From Bacteroides sp. (GTDB lineage: Bacteria > Bacteroidota > Bacteroidia > Bacteroidales > Bacteroidaceae), in contig JASLIW010000156.1 in NCBI GenBank assembly GCA_030152865.1, positions 1 to 35,884 on the forward strand: a stretch of DNA of 35,884 bases, in the 5' to 3' direction. This document shows, in pieces, positions 7,451-15,366 of this stretch. The notes below the pieces were generated by a model. The model saw only the letters and a list, made by a program, of their open reading frames with translations, did no database searches and had not been told where the DNA came from. Position numbers and translations under genes: made by a program. Position 1 is the stretch's first letter. Every line of letters starts with the position of its first letter.

Positions 7451-9334
7451 TTAGGATTGGTATTGCTTTTCGTAATAGTCTATAAAAGCTTGATTTAGAA
7501 GTTTTACACCTCCAGAGGTAGGGTAGTCGCCTGAGAAATACCAGTCTCCCTTGTGATTGGGACAGGCTTTGTGTAAGCCTTCTATAGGTTGATATACTAT
7601 TTGCAGTTCAGCATCAATCATCTCAGGTTTTAGCATTTCAGCGATTTTATCTGCTACCTCTTCATCAGTAAATGGGGCATAGATGTTTTTTACATAATTC
7701 TGCATCTCTTGCCTAGGCAAACCTACTTGCTCTTTGCATTTTAAGTAGGTGTCCTTAATCACATGATCCTGACCACTGTCTTTCAGCAATTGTATAGCGG
7801 CACAGAAAGCTATAAATTCTTCCATCTTCGTCATATCTATCCCATAGTAGTCGGGATACCTGACCTGCGGAGCCGATGAAACAACCACTATTTTTTTAGG
7901 ATGTAAACGATCCAAAATACTCAAGATACTTTGCTTAAGAGTTGTTCCACGTACAATACTGTCATCAATAATAACTAAGTTGTCCACATTGGGTTCTAAG
8001 CTTCCATAAGTTACGTCATAGACGTGGGCAGCTAAGTCATTTCTGCTTTTGTATTCGGCAATAAAGGTACGTAGTTTGATGTCTTTGATGGCCACTTTTT
8101 CAGACCGAATGCGGTGTGCCAAAATATTTTGCATCTCCTGTATCGATGGATTCTTACCTAAGGCTGCTATTTGTCTTGCCTTTTCTTTGTTGAGGTAGAT
8201 ATCTAAACCTTCTAGGAGTCCATAAAATGCTACCTCAGCAGTGTTAGGAATAAAAGAGAACACGGTATGATCCAAGTCGGAGTCAATTGCTTTTAAAATG
8301 GATGGAATCAACATTTCACCCAGCAGCTTACGTTCTTTATAGATATCCACATCACTACCTCGTGATAGGTAAATGCGCTCAAAAGAACAGGCTTGATTTT
8401 TTTCTGCTTTAAGTACATTTTTGAAGCGTAATTCACCCTCACGGTTGACAAGTAGTGCTTGTCCTGGTTGTAGCTCATGTACCTCTTCAGCCAAAACATT
8501 GAGTGTGGTTTGTATCACAGGTCTCTCTGAGGCTGCCACCACAATTTCATCATCGGCATAATAAAACGCTGGGCGAATGCCCCAAGGGTCTCTTAGTACA
8601 CAGGTTTCTCCGCTACCTGTGAGTCCAAGCATAACATAGCCTCCATCCCAGTCTTTGCTGCAATGACGCAAGACATTGGTTAAATCGATATGCTTTTCGA
8701 TGTAGTGTGTAACATCCATGCCTGTAAGTCCTTCGGCTTCGGCCAAGTTAAATACACGCTCGATTTCCCGATCTAGTCGGTGTCCAATTTGCTCTAAAAG
8801 AATATAAGAGTCTGCAAACTTCCGAGGATGCTGACCAATAGCTGTAATTCTACTGAATATCTCATCTAAGTTGGTCATGCTAAAGTTGCCACAAAGTGCT
8901 AGGTTCTTAGCTCTCCAATTGTTGCGGCGTAAAAAAGGATGAACATATTCTACTCCTACTCTACCACAGCTATTGTCTCTGAGGTGTCCAATAAATACTT
9001 CACCGGCAAAGGGCAAGTTCTTCTTGGCATACTCGATATCTTGAAGCTTACTAGAGTCTAGGTTATTAAAGTTGGAATGAATGCTAGAAAAGATTTCTGT
9101 TATGGCATTAGCACCTAAAGCTCTTTCTCGGAACATATATTCTTCACCAGGTTCTGATTCAAGCTTAACACAAGCTATACCAGCACCATCTTGCCCTCTA
9201 TTATGCTGTTTTTCCATAAGTAGGTAGAGCTTATTGATGGCATACATCCAAGTTCCATACTTTTCTTGATAATACTCTAAGGGTTTGAGTAAGCGAATCA
9301 TGGCTACGCCACATTCATGTTTTAGTTCTTCCAT
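7451..9334 (-). CDS. PurF-like amidophosphoribosyltransferase (class II glutamine amidotransferase + PRTase), long Bacteroidales form
   Basis: The domain order is that of PurF, which makes 5-phosphoribosylamine from PRPP and glutamine in purine synthesis. Starting at ATG 9334, the protein is 627 residues and begins MEELKHECGVAMI, placing the putative nucleophile at Cys8 after a short propeptide. An upstream ATG at 9361 would add nine residues and is less likely. Glutaminase motifs are HNRGQDGAG, GHLRDNSCG and LRDPWGIRPAF. The PRPP-binding loop VIIDDSIVRGTT is intact. The protein is about 120-150 residues longer than ordinary PurF. The segment GHLRDNSCG departs from the usual GHxRYSTxG. It may be a PurF paralogue rather than the committed-step enzyme, so I give no symbol. 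It ends toward the terminator at 7331-7376. Confidence 0.82.
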   Translation of the reverse strand: MEELKHECGVAMIRLLKPLEYYQEKYGTWMYAINKLYLLMEKQHNRGQDGAGIACVKLESEPGEEYMFRERALGANAITEIFSSIHSNFNNLDSSKLQDIEYAKKNLPFAGEVFIGHLRDNSCGRVGVEYVHPFLRRNNWRAKNLALCGNFSMTNLDEIFSRITAIGQHPRKFADSYILLEQIGHRLDREIERVFNLAEAEGLTGMDVTHYIEKHIDLTNVLRHCSKDWDGGYVMLGLTGSGETCVLRDPWGIRPAFYYADDEIVVAASERPVIQTTLNVLAEEVHELQPGQALLVNREGELRFKNVLKAEKNQACSFERIYLSRGSDVDIYKERKLLGEMLIPSILKAIDSDLDHTVFSFIPNTAEVAFYGLLEGLDIYLNKEKARQIAALGKNPSIQEMQNILAHRIRSEKVAIKDIKLRTFIAEYKSRNDLAAHVYDVTYGSLEPNVDNLVIIDDSIVRGTTLKQSILSILDRLHPKKIVVVSSAPQVRYPDYYGIDMTKMEEFIAFCAAIQLLKDSGQDHVIKDTYLKCKEQVGLPRQEMQNYVKNIYAPFTDEEVADKIAEMLKPEMIDAELQIVYQPIEGLHKACPNHKGDWYFSGDYPTSGGVKLLNQAFIDYYEKQYQS

Positions 9335-9717
9335 TTTGGTTTGCAATGAATCGTAATACAATTCCTATTGTGAGTGAGGTGTAGTAAAACGATCGTGTAT
9401 TGAACAATAAATTAGAAATAATTTAAGGTCTATCTCCTTATACAATTAATTTAGAGCTTGTAAAAACAGATAGCACGTTCAAAATTAGTTAATTTGGAGG
9501 ACTTTTCATATGAATTTTGGAGGAAACTTATTTCGTTTTGTCTCGGTGCGCTACTTGTATTAGGGAAGAGCTACTGAAAACATAAAGCTTAGTCCTATCT
9601 CTATATTCTTTTTTCAAATCAAACGTCAATTACTACTTATTCGGAGATAAATTGTTCGTGTTCCCAACTCACTTTTTATAGTCTTGATTACTAGGCTCTA
9701 GGGGCAAAGTAAAAAGG

Positions 9718-9805
9718 TCAGGGACAGAAGCTCTTTCAGTCAGGGATCTTTGGCTCTTCTGTCAGGGTCATATGCTCCTTCTATCAGGGACCTTTTCAAA
9801 TGGGT
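9718..9805. repeat. Imperfect tandem repeat, four units of exactly 22 bases
   Basis: TCAGGG recurs at 9718, 9740, 9762 and 9784, exactly 22 bases apart. The first three units also share G(G)CTC and TTC near their 3' ends, while the fourth keeps only the first eight bases. Read on the other strand the core is CCCTGA preceded by a GAA(G)GAGC-like block. The period is about two helical turns, which would put the cores on one face of the DNA; that reading is inference. There are no unique spacers, so this is not a CRISPR array. Confidence 0.8.
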
Positions 9806-9824
9806 AAAAAGGGGTAAAATAAAA

Positions 9825-9851
9825 GAGGATGTTTCTTTACGAAACACCCTC
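9825..9851 (-). terminator. Intrinsic terminator after the thioredoxin-fold gene
   Basis: On the minus strand GAGGGTGTTTC, loop GTAAA, GAAACATCCTC, then TTTTATTTT. The 11-base stem has one G-U pair. It lies about 110 bases past the stop codon at 9962. Confidence 0.82.
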
Positions 9852-9961
9852 CTGTTTTGTTGTATTCATTTCCTTTTATCGGTATTTAAGAGCTTTCATA
9901 CTAGCATTGAATCAAACTCTTAAATGAGACTTCCAAACTTTTTCTTGGCTGTACTCCTACA

Positions 9962-10477
9962 TTAGGATGCTGCACGTAAATAGTTCGGAAGTTCTATTGC
10001 TGAGATATTTTTGGCTAAAATAACGCCATTCTCATCCAATAAATAGTTTTTGAATCCACGATTTAGTTTATATCTTTTGTATAAGGTAGATTCTTCTCCC
10101 TTGTGTTCTATAAAACAGTTGGGAGTTTCTATTTCATCCATTTTTATTGTCTCTTTAAATATTGATGGGTATTCATCAAAAGAGATAGAGACCAACTCTA
10201 CATGGCTTGGGTTTGCTGACTTCAACACATTGCTCAACTGTATGTTTTGCATCCGGGACTGTGTGTCGTAACTTGCCCAAAAACTAAGTAGCACGTATTT
10301 GCCTTTTAAATCAGACAGTGCAAACTTAGCACTTTTTGTTTGTTTTGATGTAGGTTCAATTTTAAAATCTGGGGCTACATCGCCCACATTCAAACCTCCG
10401 GTAGATTTGCCTTTTTCTATAAAAGAAGTCAAGGAACTTGCTAGTAATACAACAAAAATCCATTTTACATGTCTCAT
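9962..10477 (-). CDS. Thioredoxin-fold (TlpA/AhpC-TSA-like) exported protein lacking the CxxC motif
   Basis: 171 residues with an N-terminal hydrophobic export segment (about 5-19). The body matches the TlpA/peroxiredoxin-like fold: VGDVAPDFKI at 31-40, LSDLKGKYVLLSFWAS at 54-69, and a late LLDENGVILAKN strand pair. Where redox-active members read WASWCxxC, this protein reads WASYDTQS (67-74): both cysteines are replaced, by Asp71 and Ser74. It is therefore unlikely to do disulfide exchange; a binding, chaperone-like or envelope-stress role is possible but unproven. The gene is monocistronic, with a strong promoter about 125 bases upstream, a foldable leader and its own terminator. Confidence 0.75.
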   Translation of the reverse strand: MRHVKWIFVVLLASSLTSFIEKGKSTGGLNVGDVAPDFKIEPTSKQTKSAKFALSDLKGKYVLLSFWASYDTQSRMQNIQLSNVLKSANPSHVELVSISFDEYPSIFKETIKMDEIETPNCFIEHKGEESTLYKRYKLNRGFKNYLLDENGVILAKNISAIELPNYLRAAS

Positions 10478-10501
10478 GTAATGCGAATTTAGTTAGTACT
10501 A

Positions 10502-10535
10502 TTCGGGCCTGCCTCAAGCAGTGATTTCCCCCGAA
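10502..10535 (-). promoter_or_regulatory. Foldable 5' leader element before the thioredoxin-fold gene
   Basis: On the minus strand an outer stem TTCGGG/CCCGAA encloses an inner stem CTGC/GCAG with loop TTGAG. A second, bulged hairpin (AAAGGC...TTATCA / TGATAAGCCTTT) lies just upstream at about 10548-10590. Both fall within the roughly 120-base leader. It matches no riboswitch class I recognise. Confidence 0.4.
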
Positions 10536-10607
10536 ACATAATTGGCTAAAGGCTTATCAAAATCTAAATCAATTGATAATCAGTGCCTTTAATTTTGAAA
10601 TCGGATG

Positions 10608-10640
10608 CAAAGATAGAGAAAGAAGAGTCTACAATCCAAA
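10608..10640 (-). promoter_or_regulatory. Promoter of the thioredoxin-fold gene
   Basis: The minus strand reads TTTG, a 21-base spacer, then TATCTTTG, an exact Bacteroidota -7 box. The start codon is about 130 bases downstream, so the transcript has an unusually long leader. Confidence 0.68.
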
Positions 10641-11008
10641 TAATTAATACAAATAAACACTTCATGCTACCTATTTAAGACTGAAATATCATGAATAAAT
10701 CATGGATATTTAAGCGCTAGTTCGTTGTTCTTGCTAGCTGGGATTAGTGTGGAAAACGATAAGTAATGGAGTTCTATTTTTTAGGTTGAGCTCCTTCTAG
10801 CTTTGCGCTGAGAATTAATGAGAGTTGCTCAAATAGAGACAGCATTTTCTAATAAAATACTTGGCTAAGTGTTATTTTAATTAAGTCTTTATTTTGAATA
10901 TAGTGTTCTGTGAGTGAGGTTGTAGAATATAAAAAAAGTAAAAAAAGGATGTCCTTCTTTTCCAAAGTGCTATTAAATTATTAGTTCTCAGATAAAAATA
11001 GCAACATC

Positions 11009-11040
11009 TTTGTAGTAAGCTACATTTAGCATTATATTTG
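11009..11040 (+). promoter_or_regulatory. Promoter of the DEAD-box helicase gene
   Basis: TTTG at 11009-11012, a 20-base spacer, then TATATTTG at 11033-11040, matching TTTG/TAnnTTTG. The ATG at 11063 follows after 22 bases, so the leader is very short. Confidence 0.68.
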
Positions 11041-11062
11041 TATAGTAAACAAACTAGATATA

Positions 11063-12295
11063 ATGAAGTTTTCCGAATTAAAATTGCACGAGAGTGTGCT
11101 CGAAGCTATAGATGCGATGTGCTTTGAGAAGTGTTCACCTATTCAAGAACAAGCAATCCCTGTTTTGTTAGAGGGAAAAGATTTGATTGGTGTGGCCCAA
11201 ACAGGAACAGGTAAAACTGCTGCCTTTCTTCTACCTGTCCTAAACAAGCTCTCAGAAGGAAAACATAAGCCAGATAAGGTGAACACCATTATTATGTCTC
11301 CTACACGTGAGTTGGCACAACAGATTGATCAAGAAGTAGAGGGGTTTGGTTATTTTTTGTCTGTATCTAGTGTCCCTGTTTATGGGGGAAGTGATGGTAT
11401 TGCGTTCGAGCAGCAGAAAAGAGGGCTGACTATGGGGGCTGAAATAGCTATAGCTACTCCAGGTCGCTTATTATCTCACTTAAAGCTTGGGTACGTTGAT
11501 TTGTCGCAGGTGCAGCACTTCATATTAGATGAGGCTGACCGCATGCTAGATATGGGATTTTATGAAGACATTATGGATATTGTCAAACACCTACCTAAGC
11601 AAAGACAAACCATTATGTTCTCTGCCACTATGCCTAAAAAGATACATAAGCTGGCGAGTGAGATCTTAAACAATCCTGTAGAGATTAAACTTTCTGTATC
11701 TAAACCTGCTGAGAATATAGTACAGGCCGCATACATTTGTTATGAGGATCAAAAACTGGCTTTAATTCATGATCTTTTTTCCAAAGACACCATAACGAAG
11801 TCTATTATCTTTGCTTCAACAAAGTCTAAGGTGAAAGAAGTGGCTCGTGCTCTTAAAAAGATGAATTTGAATGTAGGTGAAATGCACTCAGACTTAGAGC
11901 AAAAATCGAGAGAGCGAATCCTGCAAGATTTCAAAGCCGACAATGTTGATATTTTAGTGGGTACTGATATTATATCGCGAGGAATAGATGTGGATGATAT
12001 CGGTTTGGTTATCAATTACGATGTGCCTAATGATAGTGAAGATTATGTTCACCGCATAGGTCGTACAGCTCGTGCCAATAGTGATGGTGTCGCTATTACT
12101 TTCGTAAATACGAAAGATCAGTCTGATTTCTATCAAATAGAGGAGTTTTTGGGGCAGACTATTTATAAAATGCCTATTCCTTCTAGCTTTGGTGAAGTGC
12201 CCGAGTATACACCCAATGCTAAGAGAAGAAGTAGTAGTAGAGGTGGTTCTAAATCTTATAGAGGTAAGCGAAACCATAAGAAAAGTAAGCGATAA
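11063..12295 (+). CDS. DEAD-box ATP-dependent RNA helicase (RhlE/CshA type)
   Basis: 410 residues with all canonical superfamily 2 motifs. These are the Q motif around CSPIQEQAIP (24-33), Walker A AQTGTGKT (45-52), Ia PTRELAQQ (80-87), Ib TPGRL, II DEAD (156-159), III SAT (187-189), V GTDIISRGIDV (300-310) and VI HRIGRTAR (330-337). A short, strongly basic Ser/Arg/Gly/Lys tail (about 385-410) fits the RNA-tethering tail of RhlE-like proteins. It would unwind or remodel RNA in the cytoplasm, for example in ribosome assembly or decay. It is transcribed alone from a good promoter and ends at a shared palindromic terminator. The subfamily (RhlE versus DeaD/CshA) is not certain. Confidence 0.93.
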   Translation: MKFSELKLHESVLEAIDAMCFEKCSPIQEQAIPVLLEGKDLIGVAQTGTGKTAAFLLPVLNKLSEGKHKPDKVNTIIMSPTRELAQQIDQEVEGFGYFLSVSSVPVYGGSDGIAFEQQKRGLTMGAEIAIATPGRLLSHLKLGYVDLSQVQHFILDEADRMLDMGFYEDIMDIVKHLPKQRQTIMFSATMPKKIHKLASEILNNPVEIKLSVSKPAENIVQAAYICYEDQKLALIHDLFSKDTITKSIIFASTKSKVKEVARALKKMNLNVGEMHSDLEQKSRERILQDFKADNVDILVGTDIISRGIDVDDIGLVINYDVPNDSEDYVHRIGRTARANSDGVAITFVNTKDQSDFYQIEEFLGQTIYKMPIPSSFGEVPEYTPNAKRRSSSRGGSKSYRGKRNHKKSKR

Positions 12296-12312
12296 AGTAC
12301 AAATCGAAAATA

Positions 12313-12354
12313 AAATAATAAGGGCTATATGAATTCATATAGCCCTTATTATTT
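12313..12354. terminator. Loop-less palindromic bidirectional terminator
   Basis: A 42-base perfect palindrome centred on GAATTC, with arms containing AATAATAAGGGCTATAT. It separates the convergent helicase and DUF5606 genes and is flanked by A/T runs on both sides. Like the sequence at the window's axis, it has no asymmetric loop. Confidence 0.88.
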
Positions 12355-12378
12355 ATTTTAAAAGTTTAAGCAAATCTA

Positions 12379-12798
12379 CTATTCTTCAGTAGTTTCCTCT
12401 TCTTTTTCCTTAAATTCTGTGATGCCATTTGTGATGAGTGTATTATACCAGTTCAACATCTTCTTGATGTCGTTAGGGTACACTCTGTCTTGGTCATAAT
12501 CAGGTAATACCTCTTCAAGGTAGGCTGTCAGCTCTTGCTTAGATGCTTTTTTGGGGTTGATTGAAGTAGGCTTGCCTTCTTCTTTTTTCTGGATTGTTTC
12601 AAATATATCTGCAAGTGCAGCCTCTGAGTCATTGGTATAGATTGCGATATCTCCTAGCGATACAATACGATCAGTTGCATGACTTGGCATACGCTTTTTG
12701 TCTGGGCTTATGGCTTCGACGATAAGCATGTTATTACCTTGTGAAACTAGTTTATATAAACCTGGTTTACCTGCTATTGTTAATATAGTCTTTAGCAT
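12379..12798 (-). CDS. DUF5606 family protein
   Basis: 139-residue cytoplasmic protein with no signal or membrane segment. The opening MLKTILTIAGKPGLYKLVSQ, then VSLGDIAIYT, the LADIFETIQKK block, and a C-terminal DYDQDRVYPNDIKKMLNWYN are the conserved blocks of the Bacteroidota-specific DUF5606 family. The N-terminal half looks like a small SH3-like beta barrel and the C-terminal half is helical, ending in a run of Glu. Function is not known. It has its own promoter (12824-12854) and converges on the helicase gene. Confidence 0.88.
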   Translation of the reverse strand: MLKTILTIAGKPGLYKLVSQGNNMLIVEAISPDKKRMPSHATDRIVSLGDIAIYTNDSEAALADIFETIQKKEEGKPTSINPKKASKQELTAYLEEVLPDYDQDRVYPNDIKKMLNWYNTLITNGITEFKEKEEETTEE

Positions 12799-12823
12799 AC
12801 GTTTTAATCTTTTTAATTTGACA

Positions 12824-12854
12824 CAAAAATAATACTCGAGTCCGATAGATACAA
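12824..12854 (-). promoter_or_regulatory. Promoter of the DUF5606 gene
   Basis: The minus strand reads TTG, a 20-base spacer, then TATTTTTG, fitting TTG/TAnnTTTG. It lies 25 bases before the ATG at 12798, within the 100-base gap after the asparaginase gene. Confidence 0.62.
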
Positions 12855-12898
12855 CAATATTAGGTAGATAGTTTTAAAGGGGTGTATATTAAGTACAT

Positions 12899-13948
12899 TT
12901 AATACTCATCAGGGATGGTAATTTCACCCGCTAGATCTGATTTCATTAAGCGTTTTACTTTTTTATAGTCATAGCCATGGCCCAATAAAAACATTAGCTT
13001 AGTCACAGCACACTCGGTAGTACTATCATATCCACTTATCACTCCTGCTTCTCGTAGATGAATACCTGTTTCATAGCGATCCATTTCTACGGTACCAGCC
13101 GCACACTGAGTGATGTTGACAATAATAACTCCTCGAGCAGTAGCTCTATTTATTAAGTCAATAAACCATGGTCTTTGAGGTGCATTTCCTGAACCGTAGG
13201 TGCGAAGTACAATCGCTTTTACTTTTTCATTTTCGAATACAGGTGCTATAATTTCCTCCTGAATACCTGGGAAGAGTGTAACAATGACCACATTAGGGTC
13301 ATATAAGTAGTGAGCCTTTAGCTTCTTATGTTTATTTACCTTACGAATATGTTTGTACTCGTACTTAATATGAATACCTACAGTTGCCAAAGGGGGATAA
13401 TTAAATGATGAGAAAGCTCTAAAGTTTTCAGCACTGTGCTTTATCGTACGATTGCCTCTCATTAAGTGATTCTCAAAAAACACACATACTTCAGGTACTA
13501 TAGGGTCTCCATTGGGATAGTGTGCAGCTGCTATCTCTAAGGCTGTCAGTAAGTTCTCCTTGCCATCGGTGCGAAGTTTGCCAATTGGAAGTTGTGAGCC
13601 TGTGAGAATAACGGGTTTATGGTTGTTTTCTAGCATGAAACTTAAAGCTGATGCAGTAAAGGACATGGTGTCTGTACCATGTAGTATAACAAACCCCTCG
13701 TAATTATCGTAATTGCGATCAATGATTTTTACTAAGTCTACCCAAAAGGAAGGATCCATATCTGAAGAATCAATAGGGGGATCAAACTGAAACGAATGGA
13801 AATTAATATTAAATCGTTTCAGTTCGGGTACGTAGGTAAGCAGATGATCGAAGTCAAAGTTTTCAAGGGCTCCAGTCTCTGGATTCTCTATCATACCAAT
13901 CGTTCCTCCTGTATAAATAAGCAGTACTGACGAACTGTTATCTCTCAT
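12899..13948 (-). CDS. ansA: Type I L-asparaginase
   Basis: 349 residues, the usual size of cytoplasmic type I asparaginases, which hydrolyse L-asparagine to aspartate and ammonia. The first catalytic Thr lies in IYTGGTIGM (Thr13, with Thr16 in the same motif). The second catalytic block is ILHGTDTMSFTASAL (Thr92-Asp93), and the Lys-containing segment TGSQLPIG...RTDGKEN follows. There is no signal peptide, supporting a cytosolic enzyme. It lies 120 bases downstream of trpB on the same strand. A weak -7 box (TACATTTG, 14009-14016) in that gap lacks a proper -33, so read-through from trpB is possible. Confidence 0.9.
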   Translation of the reverse strand: MRDNSSSVLLIYTGGTIGMIENPETGALENFDFDHLLTYVPELKRFNINFHSFQFDPPIDSSDMDPSFWVDLVKIIDRNYDNYEGFVILHGTDTMSFTASALSFMLENNHKPVILTGSQLPIGKLRTDGKENLLTALEIAAAHYPNGDPIVPEVCVFFENHLMRGNRTIKHSAENFRAFSSFNYPPLATVGIHIKYEYKHIRKVNKHKKLKAHYLYDPNVVIVTLFPGIQEEIIAPVFENEKVKAIVLRTYGSGNAPQRPWFIDLINRATARGVIIVNITQCAAGTVEMDRYETGIHLREAGVISGYDSTTECAVTKLMFLLGHGYDYKKVKRLMKSDLAGEITIPDEY

Positions 13949-14068
13949 AACGCAATAAGTTTAGCTATAATCTAGTTATATGGTGTTCTAAAGTGTCTCG
14001 GTTTATCCCAAATGTAAGTATTAAAAGTAACAAATTGTTAAGGTTTAGCCAAATACTATAGGGAAAAC

Positions 14069-15262
14069 TTACGATTTGTTTCTATTATATACCTTTAAAT
14101 ACGTATTAATATCTTTATCTCCTCTCCCCGATAGGGTAATCACAACAATATCTGTGGGTTTGAACTGTAGTTTGTTTAGTGTTGCTAGGGCATGTGCTGA
14201 TTCTAAAGCAGGTATGATACCTTCTTCTCTAGTCAATTCAAAAGCTGCCTGTAGTGCCTCTTCATCTGTGATAGCAAGGGCTTCGGCTCTCTTAGTCTTG
14301 ACTAAGTGGGCAGGAAGTGGCCCAACACCAGGATAATCCAAACCAGCCGAAATAGAATAAGCGTCTTTGATATTTCGTTGTTCGTCGTACATTACTAGGG
14401 AGTTAAACCCATGTATGATGCCTTCTTCTCCTATGCTTAGGGTAGCTGCTGTCTGTCCTGTATGTGTTCCTAAGCCTGCTGCTTCTCCAAATATTATTTG
14501 CGTTCTCAGTTCATTGACATAATGATAAGCGGTGCCACTTGCATTGCTACCACCGCCTACGCAAGCAATAAGGTAGTCGGGGTAGTTGCGCCCTTCTTTC
14601 TCCTGAAGTTGTTCCTTAATTTCTTTACTAATAATAGCTTGTAGTTTGCTTACCATATCAGGGTAGGGGTGTGGGCCTACTGTTGAGCCTATCAAGTAAT
14701 AGATTTCTTTTGGATTACTCACCCATACATCAATAGCTTCATCTACAGCATCTTTTAGAGTCATTCCTCCTCGTGTTGTAGCATGGACTGTGGCTCCAAG
14801 CATTTCCATACGTTGTACGTTTGGCTTTTGCCTGTCCATATCCGTTTTACCCATGTAGATGTGGCACTCTAGATTCATGAGAGCACATACAGTAGCTGTA
14901 GCAACCCCATGTTGACCTGCACCAGTTTCTGCGATTATTTTTGTTTTGCCTAGTTTTTTAGCAAGCAGTATTTGTCCTACTGTATTGTTTATTTTATGAG
15001 CCCCTGTGTGGTTTAAATCTTCTCTTTTTAGATAAACTTTGCACTGATGTTTTTCTGAAAGGTGTTTGGATAGATAAAGTGGTGAGGGCCTACCCACATA
15101 ATCTTGTAAAAGTTGATAGTACTCCTTTTGAAACTCAGTACTGTTTAAAATATTCAAATAGCTATCTTGTAGTTCTTGAATAGCGGGTTGTAAGGCTTGG
15201 GGAATATAGCTGCCACCAAATTGACCATAAAAACCATTCTCATCGGCTAGATAATTTTTCAT
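14069..15262 (-). CDS. trpB: Tryptophan synthase beta chain (TrpB1 type)
   Basis: The PLP enzyme that joins indole to serine to make tryptophan. The 397-residue length and the motif KREDLNHTGAHKINN fit TrpB1, with the PLP Lys at residue 90. The catalytic Glu is in AETGAGQHG (Glu112). The phosphate-binding GGGSNASG and the C-terminal SGRGDKD are intact, so it should be active. It is the only trp gene here: the next gene downstream is asparaginase and the divergent neighbour is an alcohol dehydrogenase. Upstream are a promoter, a leader peptide with three Trp codons and an intrinsic terminator, so expression should respond to charged tRNA-Trp. Confidence 0.96.
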   Translation of the reverse strand: MKNYLADENGFYGQFGGSYIPQALQPAIQELQDSYLNILNSTEFQKEYYQLLQDYVGRPSPLYLSKHLSEKHQCKVYLKREDLNHTGAHKINNTVGQILLAKKLGKTKIIAETGAGQHGVATATVCALMNLECHIYMGKTDMDRQKPNVQRMEMLGATVHATTRGGMTLKDAVDEAIDVWVSNPKEIYYLIGSTVGPHPYPDMVSKLQAIISKEIKEQLQEKEGRNYPDYLIACVGGGSNASGTAYHYVNELRTQIIFGEAAGLGTHTGQTAATLSIGEEGIIHGFNSLVMYDEQRNIKDAYSISAGLDYPGVGPLPAHLVKTKRAEALAITDEEALQAAFELTREEGIIPALESAHALATLNKLQFKPTDIVVITLSGRGDKDINTYLKVYNRNKS

Positions 15263-15303
15263 TTTGTTCTTGTTAAGTGATGAATAAATAAAATAATAAG
15301 CAT

Positions 15304-15341
15304 AAAAAAAGAGCCCTGTCGCGTTGGCGACAAGGCTCTTT
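15304..15341 (-). terminator. Attenuator terminator of trpB
   Basis: On the minus strand AAAGAGCCTTGTCGC, loop CAAC, GCGACAGGGCTCTTT, then more T. This is a 15-pair stem with one G-U, followed by a T run of about seven. It lies between the leader-peptide stop and the trpB ATG, 41 bases before that ATG: the position and form of a transcription attenuator. Confidence 0.9.
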
Positions 15342-15366
15342 GTATGAATTAATGGGTTCTTTTTAC

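Larger units (their letters stand above)
9335..9961. other. Long non-coding gap with tandem repeats and a terminator
   Basis: This 627-base region lies between the thioredoxin-fold gene and the PurF-like gene. It contains a terminator (9825-9851), a 22-base-period repeat (9718-9805), and TTTGGAGGA twice with 23-base spacing (9493-9501 and 9516-9524). A 9-base inverted repeat (CTCTTAAAT type, 24-base loop) spans about 9884-9925. No credible protein frame or known RNA was recognised. The PurF-like promoter must lie here, but no consensus -33/-7 pair was found. Confidence 0.6.
10478..11062. other. Divergent intergenic region, thioredoxin-fold gene / DEAD-box helicase
   Basis: 585 AT-rich bases. 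They hold the leader and promoter of the minus-strand gene (to 10640) and the helicase promoter (11009-11040). The middle, about 10641-11008, shows only A/T runs and no supportable gene or RNA. Confidence 0.6.

Noticed and set aside
9718..9805. CRISPR array
   Set aside because: The period is only 22 bases with no distinct repeat and spacer parts, only four degenerate units, and no cas genes.
10502..10640. Cobalamin or other known riboswitch before the thioredoxin-fold gene
   Set aside because: A few bases resemble parts of a B12 box, but the conserved core and layout are absent and the leader is too short.
10935..10965. Terminator-like AAGGATGTCCTT with A/T runs upstream of the helicase
   Set aside because: The loop would be two bases and no gene ends nearby, so a functional terminator is not supported.
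11767..12277. Two overlapping minus-strand frames of 82 and 107 codons
   Set aside because: Both are shadows inside the DEAD-box helicase, whose motifs are complete in the plus frame.
14009..14016. Promoter for asparaginase (TACATTTG on the minus strand)
   Set aside because: The -7 box fits but no TTG is found at the correct distance, so it is mentioned only as a weak possibility.
14076..14336. 86-codon plus-strand frame opposite the 3' end of trpB
   Set aside because: Antisense to conserved trpB residues, with no upstream signals.
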